From an uncultured Alphaproteobacteria bacterium (GTDB lineage: Bacteria; Pseudomonadota; Alphaproteobacteria; Rs-D84): 64,000 bases of DNA. Of this stretch, positions 31,208 through 42,634 are shown piece after piece. The DNA lies in assembly GCA_949878575.1 (NCBI GenBank), contig CATLAX010000001.1:1-64000 (forward strand), written 5' to 3'. The position numbers were made by a program, and so were the translations under genes. The notes under the pieces are model-generated. The model was not told the origin of the DNA, did no database searches, and worked only from the letters and a program-made list of their open reading frames with translations. How positions within the stretch are numbered: position 1 is the first letter of the stretch; each line of letters starts with the position of its first letter.

Positions 31208-31850
31208 GAAATTATTGACCATTGCGGCATTTGCCGGCGCGTTGTTCTTTGGCGCGGCGCACGCGGATGTGATTACGGATGCGGCGGACATGGACAGTGT
31301 GTCCGCGGACGCCGTTTCGGAATATGAAATGGAAGGGTCGCTGTTTGAACAGATTACGGAACTGGAACAGGAAAAAGTATTGATGCAGCTGGAAAAAGAG
31401 CGTGCGCAGCTGGATTTGGAACTGGACCGGCTGGCGGCGGAAAAGATAAAGCTGCATATGGAAATTGACACGCTGTCCGGCCGGGCCGAGGCCCAGCAGC
31501 AGGAACTGGATGCGGAAAAGGCAAAACTGGAGGCCGAGGCCGAGCGTCTGGCGCGTGAAAAGGAAGCGTTGCAGGCGGCCGAGGTTCGGCCGGCGGAAAC
31601 ATCCGCCGTTCGCGCACCAGCCCAGCCGGCGCCAGGTGCCATCGCGGACAGTTTCCGTTTAATTAATGTTATCGGGGCCGGGTCGCAGTTGCAGGCGACG
31701 GTGGAAGATTTGACCACCGGCCAGACAAAAAGAATCCGCACGGGCGGAACACTGGACGGGTATTCAATCAAATCCATATCTTTGGATGACGGTGTTGTTT
31801 TCGTCAAAGACGGAAAAACGGAAACTTTGAACATAGGGACTTCGCGTTAA
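31197..31850 (+). CDS. pilP: PilP-like type IVb pilus protein
   Basis: Signal peptide, coiled coil, C-terminal beta domain; overlaps pilO. Confidence 0.65.
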   Translation: MRNKKLLTIAAFAGALFFGAAHADVITDAADMDSVSADAVSEYEMEGSLFEQITELEQEKVLMQLEKERAQLDLELDRLAAEKIKLHMEIDTLSGRAEAQQQELDAEKAKLEAEAERLAREKEALQAAEVRPAETSAVRAPAQPAPGAIADSFRLINVIGAGSQLQATVEDLTTGQTKRIRTGGTLDGYSIKSISLDDGVVFVKDGKTETLNIGTSR

Positions 31851-31875
31851 TTTTAACGCTGATGGAATATTGCAT

Positions 31876-33504
31876 ATGGCGACCACGGACAAAACGCTTT
31901 TAAATCCTTTTCAGGCGACGTCTTCTGTGCCGGTTGCGATGGAAAACGCAACGGCGCGCGACATTGCGGATTATCTGTTTGAAAACGGAAACAGACTGTT
32001 GACGGCGGCGGGCGGGGAATTTGAACTGTCCAAGGACACGCAGAGCTTGATTGCGTATTTTTCCGGCGGTGAACTAATCATATCGCGCACGCACCGTTAC
32101 GACGGGCGTGTTTTGGCCTTTATTGACCTGTTGGCGCGGCGCGGCCGCCAGGCGCGCACCCCGTTTTATTCCGATTTGGGCCTGTTGTCCACGATTTACA
32201 AAACGTACGAGGGGCGCAGCGGCCTTACCCGCGGCCGCAACGATTACGACAACCAGATGCAAAAGGATTTTGTGGACATTGTTGCGCGCGCCGCCGCCCA
32301 GCGCGTGTCCGACATCCATATAGAGGTTGCCGACCAGACGACGATATATTTCCGCATAGACGGCAGCATGCAGCCTGTTTTGGAATACAACACCCAGTGG
32401 GGGGAATCATTTGTACGCGCGGCGTTCGCATCCGCGGACATATCCAACGCCAACTATGCCCAGAACGAGTATCAGACGGCCCAGAAAGACGGCCGCACGC
32501 CCCTGCGCGGGACAAAGGATTTATATCTGCCGGCGGGCGTTCTGGCGATACGTATGCAGTTTAACCCGATTGCGTTCGGCAGCCGGTATGTCGTCATGCG
32601 ACTGTTGTACGACAATCCGTCAGAGGGTATAAAATCAGGCCAGGAATTCGGCCCGTACGAGCAGAAGTTAATGATGCAGTTGCGCTCGTTCCCGACAGGA
32701 CTGGTGGTGGTGGCCGGGCCGACCAGTTCCGGAAAATCCACGACACTGGTGCGGAACATGTCGCTGATGTTGAAAGAGCGCCGCTATGAAATAAATTTAA
32801 TTACGGTTGAAGACCCGGCGGAACAAAAGATTTTCGGCGCGCACCAGATGCCGGTTGTCAACACCATGAACGAGGAACAGCGCGAGGAAAAGTTTACAGA
32901 GGCATTGGCCGCCGCACTGCGCAGTGACCCGGACACGCTGATGGTGGGGGAAATACGAACCCTGTCCGCGGCCCAGTTGACGGTAAAGGGCGCGTTGTCG
33001 GGGCACAACGTGTGGACGACGCTGCACGCGAATTCCGCGATGGCGGCGCTGACCCGTCTGCTGGACATGGGGGTTGAAGGGTTTAAGTTAAAAGAAGAAA
33101 CGATGATGCGGGGGTTAATTTCAATGCGGCTGTTTAAAAAGCTGTGCCCGGATTGTCGCGAACCGTTGTCACGGCATCCGGAACATCCCGCATACCGCCG
33201 CGTGCTGGACGCGTTCGGCGAAATCGGCCTGGCCCAGGTGTTTGTCCGCGGGCCGGGGTGCGAAAAGTGCGGGCGCACGGGAACGCTGGGGCGGATAAAG
33301 GCGGGCGAGATTATTATTACCAACAGTGAATTTTTGCGTCTGGCGCTGTCGGGCGACACGGACGGCGCGGTGCGGTACTGGCTGGAAGAAATGGACGGCC
33401 GCACGTTGAAAGAGGCGGCCGAGGCATTAATGCTGCAGGGGATTATCGGGGTGGATGAACTGGAACGCTGGGTCGGACTTCTTGACAGGCCGGGGGTGTA
33501 TTGA
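31876..33504 (+). CDS. pilQ: PilQ-type/GspE-family pilus ATPase
   Basis: VVAGPTSSGKSTTLVRNM; VEDPAEQ; MVGEIR; CPDCREPL. Confidence 0.88.
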   Translation: MATTDKTLLNPFQATSSVPVAMENATARDIADYLFENGNRLLTAAGGEFELSKDTQSLIAYFSGGELIISRTHRYDGRVLAFIDLLARRGRQARTPFYSDLGLLSTIYKTYEGRSGLTRGRNDYDNQMQKDFVDIVARAAAQRVSDIHIEVADQTTIYFRIDGSMQPVLEYNTQWGESFVRAAFASADISNANYAQNEYQTAQKDGRTPLRGTKDLYLPAGVLAIRMQFNPIAFGSRYVVMRLLYDNPSEGIKSGQEFGPYEQKLMMQLRSFPTGLVVVAGPTSSGKSTTLVRNMSLMLKERRYEINLITVEDPAEQKIFGAHQMPVVNTMNEEQREEKFTEALAAALRSDPDTLMVGEIRTLSAAQLTVKGALSGHNVWTTLHANSAMAALTRLLDMGVEGFKLKEETMMRGLISMRLFKKLCPDCREPLSRHPEHPAYRRVLDAFGEIGLAQVFVRGPGCEKCGRTGTLGRIKAGEIIITNSEFLRLALSGDTDGAVRYWLEEMDGRTLKEAAEALMLQGIIGVDELERWVGLLDRPGVY

Positions 33505-34574
33505 TGAACCGTCTGGAACTGCTTTACGCCAAGATTGTTTTCAGATTAAGCACGTCAAAACGAATGGCCACGTGCCGGAAACTGGCGTCACTGTTGCGCA
33601 ATGATTTCACGTTGATGAACGCGCTGGGCCGGATAGAGATGATTGAATCGCACGGCAGCCGAAATCCGGGCGAACCGTTTGCAATCGTCATGCGCCAGTG
33701 GCAGAAAAGCCTGGAACGCGGAATGAGCTTTTCAGAGGCCACGCGCGGATGGGTTCCGCCGGAAGAAACAATGCTGGTAACGTCCGGGAACATTTCCGAT
33801 TTGGCGGTTGCGCTGGAAAACGTTGGCCGCGTGGTTGAAGGAACGCGCCGCATCCGTCGTGCGATGATGTCCGCGATTGCGTATCCGCTGTTTCTGATGG
33901 CGCTGACGTTTGGGATAATAATAATGGTGGGGATATATCTGGTTCCGCCACTGGCCGATGCGGCCGGCACGGACGTGATATGGCGCGGCGCGGCGGCGTC
34001 ACTGATATGGGTTAGTGACATGGCGCACAAATACTGGTTTTTGATCGCGGCGCTGTTTGCGGCGGCGGTTGCCGTGATATGGGTGTCTTTGCCGAACTGG
34101 TCGGGGCGGGTGCGCGCGGCGTTTGACAAAATACCCCCGTGGAGTGTTTATAAAATACGCATATCCGTTTCATGGCTGATGGCGCTGTCCGCATTAACGG
34201 CGGCGGGGATGACCGTGCCGGATGCGATGCGCATGCTGGCCGACGGGGGGAACAGGTATCTGCGCGGGAATCTGGAGGCGGCGCTGCGCTTTATAGCGAA
34301 CGGCGACAATCTGGGGGTGGCGCTGGCCAATACCGGGCGCGATTTCCCAAATGACGAGATTATAGGCGATTTGGCCATATATGCGGAAATGCGCGATTTT
34401 GACCAGAACCTGTCGCGGGTTGCGAACGATTATCTGGACGAATCCGTGCGGCGCATGGAATCCATTTCCAGCACGATGAACAGTGTGGGGATAATACTGG
34501 TGTCGCTGGTCATTGCGTGGGTTGTTCTGGGCACGTTTCAGATGCAGGACCAGATTACGGCGGCGCTGTCTTAA
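33501..34574 (+). CDS. pilR: PilR-type/GspF-family inner-membrane pilus protein
   Basis: T2SF-like membrane protein, 4-bp overlap with preceding ATPase gene. Confidence 0.85.
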   Translation: MMNRLELLYAKIVFRLSTSKRMATCRKLASLLRNDFTLMNALGRIEMIESHGSRNPGEPFAIVMRQWQKSLERGMSFSEATRGWVPPEETMLVTSGNISDLAVALENVGRVVEGTRRIRRAMMSAIAYPLFLMALTFGIIIMVGIYLVPPLADAAGTDVIWRGAAASLIWVSDMAHKYWFLIAALFAAAVAVIWVSLPNWSGRVRAAFDKIPPWSVYKIRISVSWLMALSALTAAGMTVPDAMRMLADGGNRYLRGNLEAALRFIANGDNLGVALANTGRDFPNDEIIGDLAIYAEMRDFDQNLSRVANDYLDESVRRMESISSTMNSVGIILVSLVIAWVVLGTFQMQDQITAALS

Positions 34575-34614
34575 AATGCTGGCAAATTTAATATAAATAA
34601 GATATAATTCCTGT

Positions 34615-34793
34615 TGTAATAGGGCATCTATTATGCGAGTGTGGAAATCTCGCGGCAAAAGTCGCCTGCGCGGGCGTTAAATGCTCCTGCCCGGTGGGGT
34701 TGGAGGCCGGCGAATATATTGAATAAACCGGACATGAACTTTTGCATGATTTCTACCCTCCAACCGCCTTATATGTATGGCGGTACTTTTTTT
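34615..34793 (+). ncRNA. Candidate structured sRNA 1
   Basis: TATAAT at 34603-34608; hairpins including CGGGC/GCCCG and GTTGGAGG/CCTCCAAC; terminator ACCGCC-ttatatgtat-GGCGGT then T7; no credible ORF. Confidence 0.55.
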
Positions 34794-34865
34794 GGGTGCC
34801 GGCATGCGTGCTAAAATGCCCCGGTCTTGCGCCTTCTCAAAGAAAAAATAGCCGGGGCGCCGTTC

Positions 34866-34894
34866 TTGATTTTTTGCATAATTTGTTATATAAT
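34866..34894 (+). promoter_or_regulatory. Sigma70-like promoter
   Basis: TTGATT, 17-nt spacer, TATAAT. Confidence 0.8.
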
Positions 34895-34900
34895 TCCCAA

Positions 34901-35088
34901 TGTGCGGGCAACCGTACAAGACATTAAAGGTTAAAAATCGGGCTTGATCGCCCACAAACAAAAAACTTTTTAATGTCCCGACTTGGTCGGGATGCCGTTG
35001 CTATATAACAGGGCTTGCCCAAAAGCGCGGGGTTCTAGTTTGTGAATCGATCAACATCCCGACCGCATATTTTTGCGGTCTTTTGTTT
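34901..35088 (+). ncRNA. Candidate structured leader RNA/attenuator upstream of PLD nuclease gene
   Basis: GACATTAAA/TTTAATGTC stem, CCCGAC/GTCGGG hairpin, GGTCGGGATG/CATCCCGACC alternative helix overlapping the GACCGCA/TGCGGTC terminator. Confidence 0.65.
35061..35088 (+). terminator. Rho-independent terminator of leader RNA
   Basis: GACCGCA-tattttt-GCGGTC followed by TTTTGTTT. Confidence 0.8.
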
Positions 35089-35096
35089 GGTGTTGA

Positions 35097-35615
35097 ATGA
35101 AAGACAGAATTGGGATTTTATTGATTTCCGCATCCGTTGTTGTCGCATTTATTGCGTGCAGATATGCAACCGCACATGCGAAAGTGGTTTCTGGCGGGGT
35201 GTATTTTACACCGGGGCCGGAATGTGAAAATCATATTGTTAATGAAATAAACCGCGCACGGAAAATTGATATTGCCGTTTATTCCATTACAAATAAAAAA
35301 ATTGCAGATTCTATTTTTTCCGCGCACAAACGTGGCGCCCGCATCAGGATTATAACAGACCGCACGATGTCCGGCGGTAAATATTCCCTGGCAACGGATT
35401 TAAGCACAGCCGGCATTCCGTTGCGTCGGAACCGGAAACACAAGATAGAGCATAACAAGTTCGCCGTGTTTGACGGTATGCGCATTGTCACGGGTTCCTA
35501 TAACTGGACCCGCAATGCCACGCAATATAACAGTGAAAACTGTATATTTTTAAATATGTTTGGCCCGGAATATTCCATGCGTTTTGAATATCTGTGGAAC
35601 TTGTACGGGGATTGA
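35097..35615 (+). CDS. Exported PLD-superfamily nuclease (Nuc-like)
   Basis: N-terminal signal/TM; single HKD-type motif IEHNKFAVFDGMRIVTGSYNWT. Confidence 0.85.
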   Translation: MKDRIGILLISASVVVAFIACRYATAHAKVVSGGVYFTPGPECENHIVNEINRARKIDIAVYSITNKKIADSIFSAHKRGARIRIITDRTMSGGKYSLATDLSTAGIPLRRNRKHKIEHNKFAVFDGMRIVTGSYNWTRNATQYNSENCIFLNMFGPEYSMRFEYLWNLYGD

Positions 35616-35619
35616 TTGG

Positions 35620-35695
35620 TTATTGACTGGATTGCTTCGCCCTGCGGGCTCGCAATGACAGTGGGGGGGCCGATTGCGTTCGCAATGACAATGGG
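35620..35695. repeat. Dispersed palindromic repeat copy 1
   Basis: TTATTGACTGGATTGCTTCG...CTCGCAATGACA shared with 43857-43950. Confidence 0.75.
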
Positions 35696-35707
35696 GCCAG
35701 TCCGTTT

Positions 35708-36277
35708 TTACACCATAAACGGCAGGTTTTCCAAATTACCTTCCACCACGCGGACGTTTACGTCAATCATCATGAATATCGTGTCCGGTGTTCTGGTGAT
35801 GTTTGGGTCAAACATGTCCGTCCCCAGCAAATGGCTGGTGTTGACGGACAGTTTTGTTATCAGGTGGTCGTCATCCAACAGCGTGTATATCGGCCCGATG
35901 TCGCGCGGGGTGTTCGCGCCTATTTCATGTTCGTTCTGGGGGGCGCGCAGACCGTCCAGCAGCGTTTTTATGCGGTTGTCAATATCACTGCGCGCCATGC
36001 CCACGATTTCCGGGTGCAGCATCTGGATATCCAGTTCCGCAATCAACTTTAAATTCGGCGTGATTATCGGGTTCCAGTCTATGCCGCCGATATGGCGCGT
36101 GGTCACCGGGCTTTTTGTGGCGCCGGGCTGCATAAACTTGGTCATGTTGGTCCACGGCTGGTGTTGAACCAGCTTTTTTAACTGTGGGTGAAACTGCATC
36201 CGGATGTCCGATATGTGCTGGGCCCGTTTCTTGGGATTTATTAAGATTTCGCCAAAATACAACAGCTTGAACTTCAT
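35708..36277 (-). CDS. Hypothetical protein, possibly RusA-like
   Basis: SDIDNRIKTLLDGLRAP...LLDDDHLI resembles the D-x-DN...DD pattern of RusA-type resolvases. Confidence 0.45.
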   Translation of the reverse strand: MKFKLLYFGEILINPKKRAQHISDIRMQFHPQLKKLVQHQPWTNMTKFMQPGATKSPVTTRHIGGIDWNPIITPNLKLIAELDIQMLHPEIVGMARSDIDNRIKTLLDGLRAPQNEHEIGANTPRDIGPIYTLLDDDHLITKLSVNTSHLLGTDMFDPNITRTPDTIFMMIDVNVRVVEGNLENLPFMV

Positions 36278-36355
36278 GGTGACCTGTCCCCTTTTTTCTT
36301 GATAATTATAGCATAAATTGCTATGGTTTTCATAGAAAAAAGAAAGGAATTTTAA

Positions 36356-38755
<2,400 letters not shown>

Positions 38756-38768
38756 CAGGGGGTGCAAA

Positions 38769-39002
38769 ATGGTGGCAAGCAACGACAGCATGAAAAAGAC
38801 GTCCGTAAAGGACTCGGATGAAATAATTGTTATAAACGGCCGTGAAATGCAGGTTAACGTGGACGGAACGCTGAAACCGCTGAACAAAAAAAAGAGCGCG
38901 TTTAAAAGTGCGACGAACAATCTGCGGTCACATATGCCGGAAAACGATAAAAACAACATGTCCCTGGCCGAAATGATGGCGATGCAGAAACAGAACGATT
39001 AA
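38769..39002 (+). CDS. Small hypothetical protein
   Basis: 77 aa from internal ATG; charged; just after gyrB. Confidence 0.5.
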   Translation: MVASNDSMKKTSVKDSDEIIVINGREMQVNVDGTLKPLNKKKSAFKSATNNLRSHMPENDKNNMSLAEMMAMQKQND

Positions 39003-39007
39003 CACGG

Positions 39008-39655
39008 ATGTTTACGGCGGATTGGTTTTTTGCGCTGGACAGGCGGCTGCGCGACATGGGAATGGACAGCGATGCGCAAAGTTTTGACGAGATAAAGGCG
39101 AACCTGTCGCGGCGCCATGTGTGCGGCCCGGATGAATTTGCCGTGCATTGCACTTATGTGATTTTGGCCGGCGGCTTTTCGCAAAAGACCGCAAAAAAGA
39201 TTCATGCCAAAATAATGGATGAAATTTTTGCACACGGTGCGGATTTTGACTCTTTGATGGCGTTGTTTGCAAACAGGAACAAGATAAACGCCATTTGCAA
39301 AATATGGCAGCGTCGCGCGGAATATTGCGCCGAGTATTACGGGCTGGCCGATACGGGCGCGCGCGTGGCGTTTTTGTCGCGTCTGCCGCATATTGGAAAA
39401 ATTACCGCAAACCATCTGGCGCGAAACCTGGGCGAGGATGTGGTGAAATACGACATATGGATTCAACGCCTGGGCGTCCTGTATTCGGGCGACGCGGCGT
39501 TGCGTGGCAAAATAGACAACGGAAAATTAGACCCGGCGGTGCGCGCCGCGTGTGATGAAATGTTCGGGCATCTGTGCGCGGAAACCGGATTGCCGCGCGG
39601 GTATATAGACGTTGTTTTATGGAAATCTTTGCAAACAGGGTTGGTAAAAGTATGA
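39008..39655 (+). CDS. HhH-GPD-family DNA glycosylase-like protein
   Basis: LPHIGKITANHLARNLGEDVVKYDIWIQRL (HhH plus downstream Asp). Confidence 0.65.
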   Translation: MFTADWFFALDRRLRDMGMDSDAQSFDEIKANLSRRHVCGPDEFAVHCTYVILAGGFSQKTAKKIHAKIMDEIFAHGADFDSLMALFANRNKINAICKIWQRRAEYCAEYYGLADTGARVAFLSRLPHIGKITANHLARNLGEDVVKYDIWIQRLGVLYSGDAALRGKIDNGKLDPAVRAACDEMFGHLCAETGLPRGYIDVVLWKSLQTGLVKV

Positions 39656-40314
39656 ATGTGAAAATAGAAGAGTCTTGGAAAAGTGCGCTGGCCCCGGAAT
39701 TTGATAAAGATTATTTTGTGCGGTTAACCGATTTTGTGCGCGCGGAATACCTGTCCGGGAAACAAATTTATCCAGCGCCCGCAAACATATTCAATGCGTT
39801 TAACCTGTGCCCGCTGGACCGGGTCAAGGTCGTTATGATAGGCCAGGATCCGTATCACGAACCGGGCCAGGCGCACGGTCTGTGCTTTTCCGTTCTGCCG
39901 CCGACGCCGGTGCCGCCGTCGCTGGTCAACATTTACAAGGAAATTGAAAATGATTTGGGCCGCCCGTCCGTGACGCACGGCGATTTGACCCACTGGGCAG
40001 AGCAGGGGGTCCTGATGCTGAACGCGACGCTGACGGTGCGGGCGCACGCGGCCGCATCGCACGTGGGGCGCGGATGGGAACAGTTTACGGACGCCGTTAT
40101 CCGCACGGTGGCGACGCGCGAAAACGTCGTTTACATGCTGTGGGGCAGTTACGCTCAGCGCAAGGCGGAATTTGTTGACGCGCAAAAAAATCTGATTTTG
40201 AAATCCGTGCACCCGTCGCCGCTGTCGGCGCATCGCGGATTTTTCGGCAACCATCATTTTTCACGTGCGAACGAATATCTGGCCGCGCACGGCCGCGCGC
40301 CTATTGAATGGTAA
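39652..40314 (+). CDS. ung: Uracil-DNA glycosylase
   Basis: VVMIGQDPYHEPGQAHGLCFSV; HPSPLSAHRGFFG. Confidence 0.96.
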   Translation: MNVKIEESWKSALAPEFDKDYFVRLTDFVRAEYLSGKQIYPAPANIFNAFNLCPLDRVKVVMIGQDPYHEPGQAHGLCFSVLPPTPVPPSLVNIYKEIENDLGRPSVTHGDLTHWAEQGVLMLNATLTVRAHAAASHVGRGWEQFTDAVIRTVATRENVVYMLWGSYAQRKAEFVDAQKNLILKSVHPSPLSAHRGFFGNHHFSRANEYLAAHGRAPIEW

Positions 40315-40316
40315 AA

Positions 40317-40692
40317 ATTGTCCGGCGGCGCAAAATAAACATTTCCTGAAGGCATGGCCCATGTGCGATTTACGCATACCGCGCGGAATATCGTTTGGCA
40401 CATGGTGCGTGCCCTACGCAGACATATATCCGTTCCGCCGTCGCCGGACAATATGGAAAAGGCCGCCAAAATTTGGTGGCCGGGGTGTTAGTAAATCATC
40501 GTAAGCATGACCTCGTGTGTCTTTCGGCGAACCGTATTTTATACACACACGACACCCCGGCAATACAGCACGAGGCATAACGGTGCGTTGCACCGTACAT
40601 ATCAAACAGATTCCGATGCGTTAACGCACCGCCTACGATGAGGCTTACTAAGGCCCCAAACCAATATCCCTATTGGTTTATTTTTATTGTGG
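40317..40692 (+). other. Structured intergenic element A
   Basis: Arms 40317-40330/40436-40452; GGCA-tggc-CCATGTGC / GCACATGG-tgcg-TGCC; CCGGGGTGT/ACACCCCGG; ends in AAACCAAT-atccct-ATTGGTTT plus T-tract. Confidence 0.5.
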
Positions 40693-40715
40693 CATGTTTT
40701 GTGATAAAAATCAAT

Positions 40716-42005
40716 TTATTTCCCCAGGCACAGCTGCCCGAACGTTGCGTCCATTACGTCCGTGGCGGTGATGGTGCCCAGAATGCGTCCGATGTCGTCC
40801 GCCGCGCGGCGCGTGTATTCCGCAAATATGTCCCAGTTATCGCCCGTGGTCAGCGCCGCGCTTAAATTTTCCGCCGCGTCTGCCAACAGCGTTTTTGTGC
40901 GTGCGTTTAACACAACGTCAGCGTCCGCGCCGTCTGTAATCGCGTGCATGCGCCGCGCGATTTGCGCGGTCAGCGCGTCAATGCCGTCGCCTGTTTTGGC
41001 GGACACGCATATTGCGCCGCGCGGTGCGGCGCCGTGCAGATCCGATTTGTTTATGACAACGATTTCATTCTGTGCCGGCGTGATGTCCGCCGGCGCGTCA
41101 AACACGCGAAGTATTATGTCCGCATCCGTCATGACGTCGCGCGTGCGCATTATTCCCTGTTGTTCTATTTCATCCGCCGCCGCGTCGCGCAGGCCGGCCG
41201 TATCCATCAAATGCACCAGGTATCCGTCAATATCCACGTCCGCGGACACCACGTCGCGCGTCGTGCCGGGAATGTCTGACACGATTGCGCGGTTCGCGCC
41301 GATGATTGCGTTGAACAGTGATGATTTGCCAACGTTCGGCGTGCCCGCCAGAACAACGTTGACGCCGCTGCGCACGGCGCGTGCGGCCGCGGCCCGCGAC
41401 AGGGCGCGCGTGATTTCATCATACAGTTTTGACGTGCGCGCGCGCAGCACGCCGCCTATGTCCGCCGGCAGGTCGTCCGCATCATAATCCAAAATAGCGG
41501 CGGCGTATGCGGAAATTTCAATCATGTCGCGGCGCCATGTGTCGTATATGCGGCCATCCCCGCCGGTCATGCTGCGCAACGCCCATCGGCGCTGCATTTC
41601 CGTGCGCGCGTCCAGCAACGCGGCCAGACCGTCAACATCGCTTAAATCCATTTTCCCGCCCATAAACGCGCGGCGTGAAAATTCGCCGGGCATCGCCATA
41701 CGCGCGCCGGCGGACGACAAATGTGCGAATATTTTCTGTATCACCGCATCAGCGCCGTGGCACTGAATCTCTATCACGTCCGTGCCGGTAAAAGAATTTG
41801 GCGCGGCGAAATATATTACCAGACACTGGTCAATGACGTCGCCGGACGCATCCTTTAAATTTGTGAAGTACGCCCGGCGCGGTGTCGCGTCACGGCCAAT
41901 AAATTGTGCGGCCATGCCGGATAAATCGTCCCCCGATATGCGGATAACCGCAACGCCCGCCTTGCCCCGGCCGGATGACAGTGCGAAAATAGTGTCGTTG
42001 TTCAT
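40716..42005 (-). CDS. mnmE: tRNA modification GTPase MnmE
   Basis: GTPNVGKSSLFNAIIG; DIPGTTRDVV; C-terminal FGQLCLGK. Confidence 0.96.
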   Translation of the reverse strand: MNNDTIFALSSGRGKAGVAVIRISGDDLSGMAAQFIGRDATPRRAYFTNLKDASGDVIDQCLVIYFAAPNSFTGTDVIEIQCHGADAVIQKIFAHLSSAGARMAMPGEFSRRAFMGGKMDLSDVDGLAALLDARTEMQRRWALRSMTGGDGRIYDTWRRDMIEISAYAAAILDYDADDLPADIGGVLRARTSKLYDEITRALSRAAAARAVRSGVNVVLAGTPNVGKSSLFNAIIGANRAIVSDIPGTTRDVVSADVDIDGYLVHLMDTAGLRDAAADEIEQQGIMRTRDVMTDADIILRVFDAPADITPAQNEIVVINKSDLHGAAPRGAICVSAKTGDGIDALTAQIARRMHAITDGADADVVLNARTKTLLADAAENLSAALTTGDNWDIFAEYTRRAADDIGRILGTITATDVMDATFGQLCLGK

Positions 42006-42583
42006 TGTTTATTCCCGCTTATGTTTTTCAACGCCATCGGCACCAGGCGCGCCACATCCGCCGACGGATTGTCCGCGACCAGGCGCTGCGCCATTTCCAC
42101 GACATCCATGCGCCGGTATCCCAAAGCCTCCAGCGCGGCCAGCAGGTCGCCCAGCGCGCCGGCGGACGTGGCCGCCCCGCCGCAATCAAACGCCCCGCCG
42201 CCAACACGTGACTTTAATTCCACGATGATTTTTTCCGCCATCTTTTTACCGACGCCCGGCGCCGTTGCAATCGTTTTGGCGTCGCCGGTTGCAATCGCCG
42301 TCATCAATGTGTCCGTGTTTATGGTGGACTGTATGGCCATTGCAACCTTTGGTCCGACGCCGGATACGGCCGTTAACATGTTGAACAGGTTTTGTGCCGC
42401 CTGGCTGGTAAATCCGAAAAGACGGATGGAATCTTCGCGCACGACCGTTTCTATCCATAGCGTCGCGGTGGATTTCGGGGTTAAATATTCCGGGGTGTAC
42501 ACCTTGTATCCGACGGGGCCGGCCATGATTATTACGAAGCCGTCGCCGATGTAATCAACAACTCCTTGCAATTTGCCAATCAT
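42002..42583 (-). CDS. ruvA: Holliday junction DNA helicase RuvA
   Basis: MIGKLQGVVDYIGD; VSGVGPKVAMAI; APGVGKKMAEKIIVELK. Confidence 0.96.
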   Translation of the reverse strand: MIGKLQGVVDYIGDGFVIIMAGPVGYKVYTPEYLTPKSTATLWIETVVREDSIRLFGFTSQAAQNLFNMLTAVSGVGPKVAMAIQSTINTDTLMTAIATGDAKTIATAPGVGKKMAEKIIVELKSRVGGGAFDCGGAATSAGALGDLLAALEALGYRRMDVVEMAQRLVADNPSADVARLVPMALKNISGNKQ

Positions 42584-42634
42584 TTGCTATCCTTTTGGGG
42601 TAATTTTAATCCAATATAATTAAAAGGTCAAATT

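Noticed and set aside
34615-34793. 6S RNA for sRNA 1
   Set aside because: Folds as several separate hairpins plus terminator; the 5' and 3' ends do not form the long closing stem expected of 6S RNA.
40254-40605. Minus-strand small ORFs in the ung-mnmE gap as genes
   Set aside because: Short, interrupted, overlap strong palindromes; better explained as a structured or repeat element.
40317-40692. tmRNA or RNase P RNA for element A
   Set aside because: No T-loop/CCA or tag-like resume region, and no GAGGAAAGTCC-type conserved RNase P core on either strand.
40762-41487. 241-aa plus-strand ORF
   Set aside because: Antisense to mnmE; Ser/Ala-rich shadow frame.
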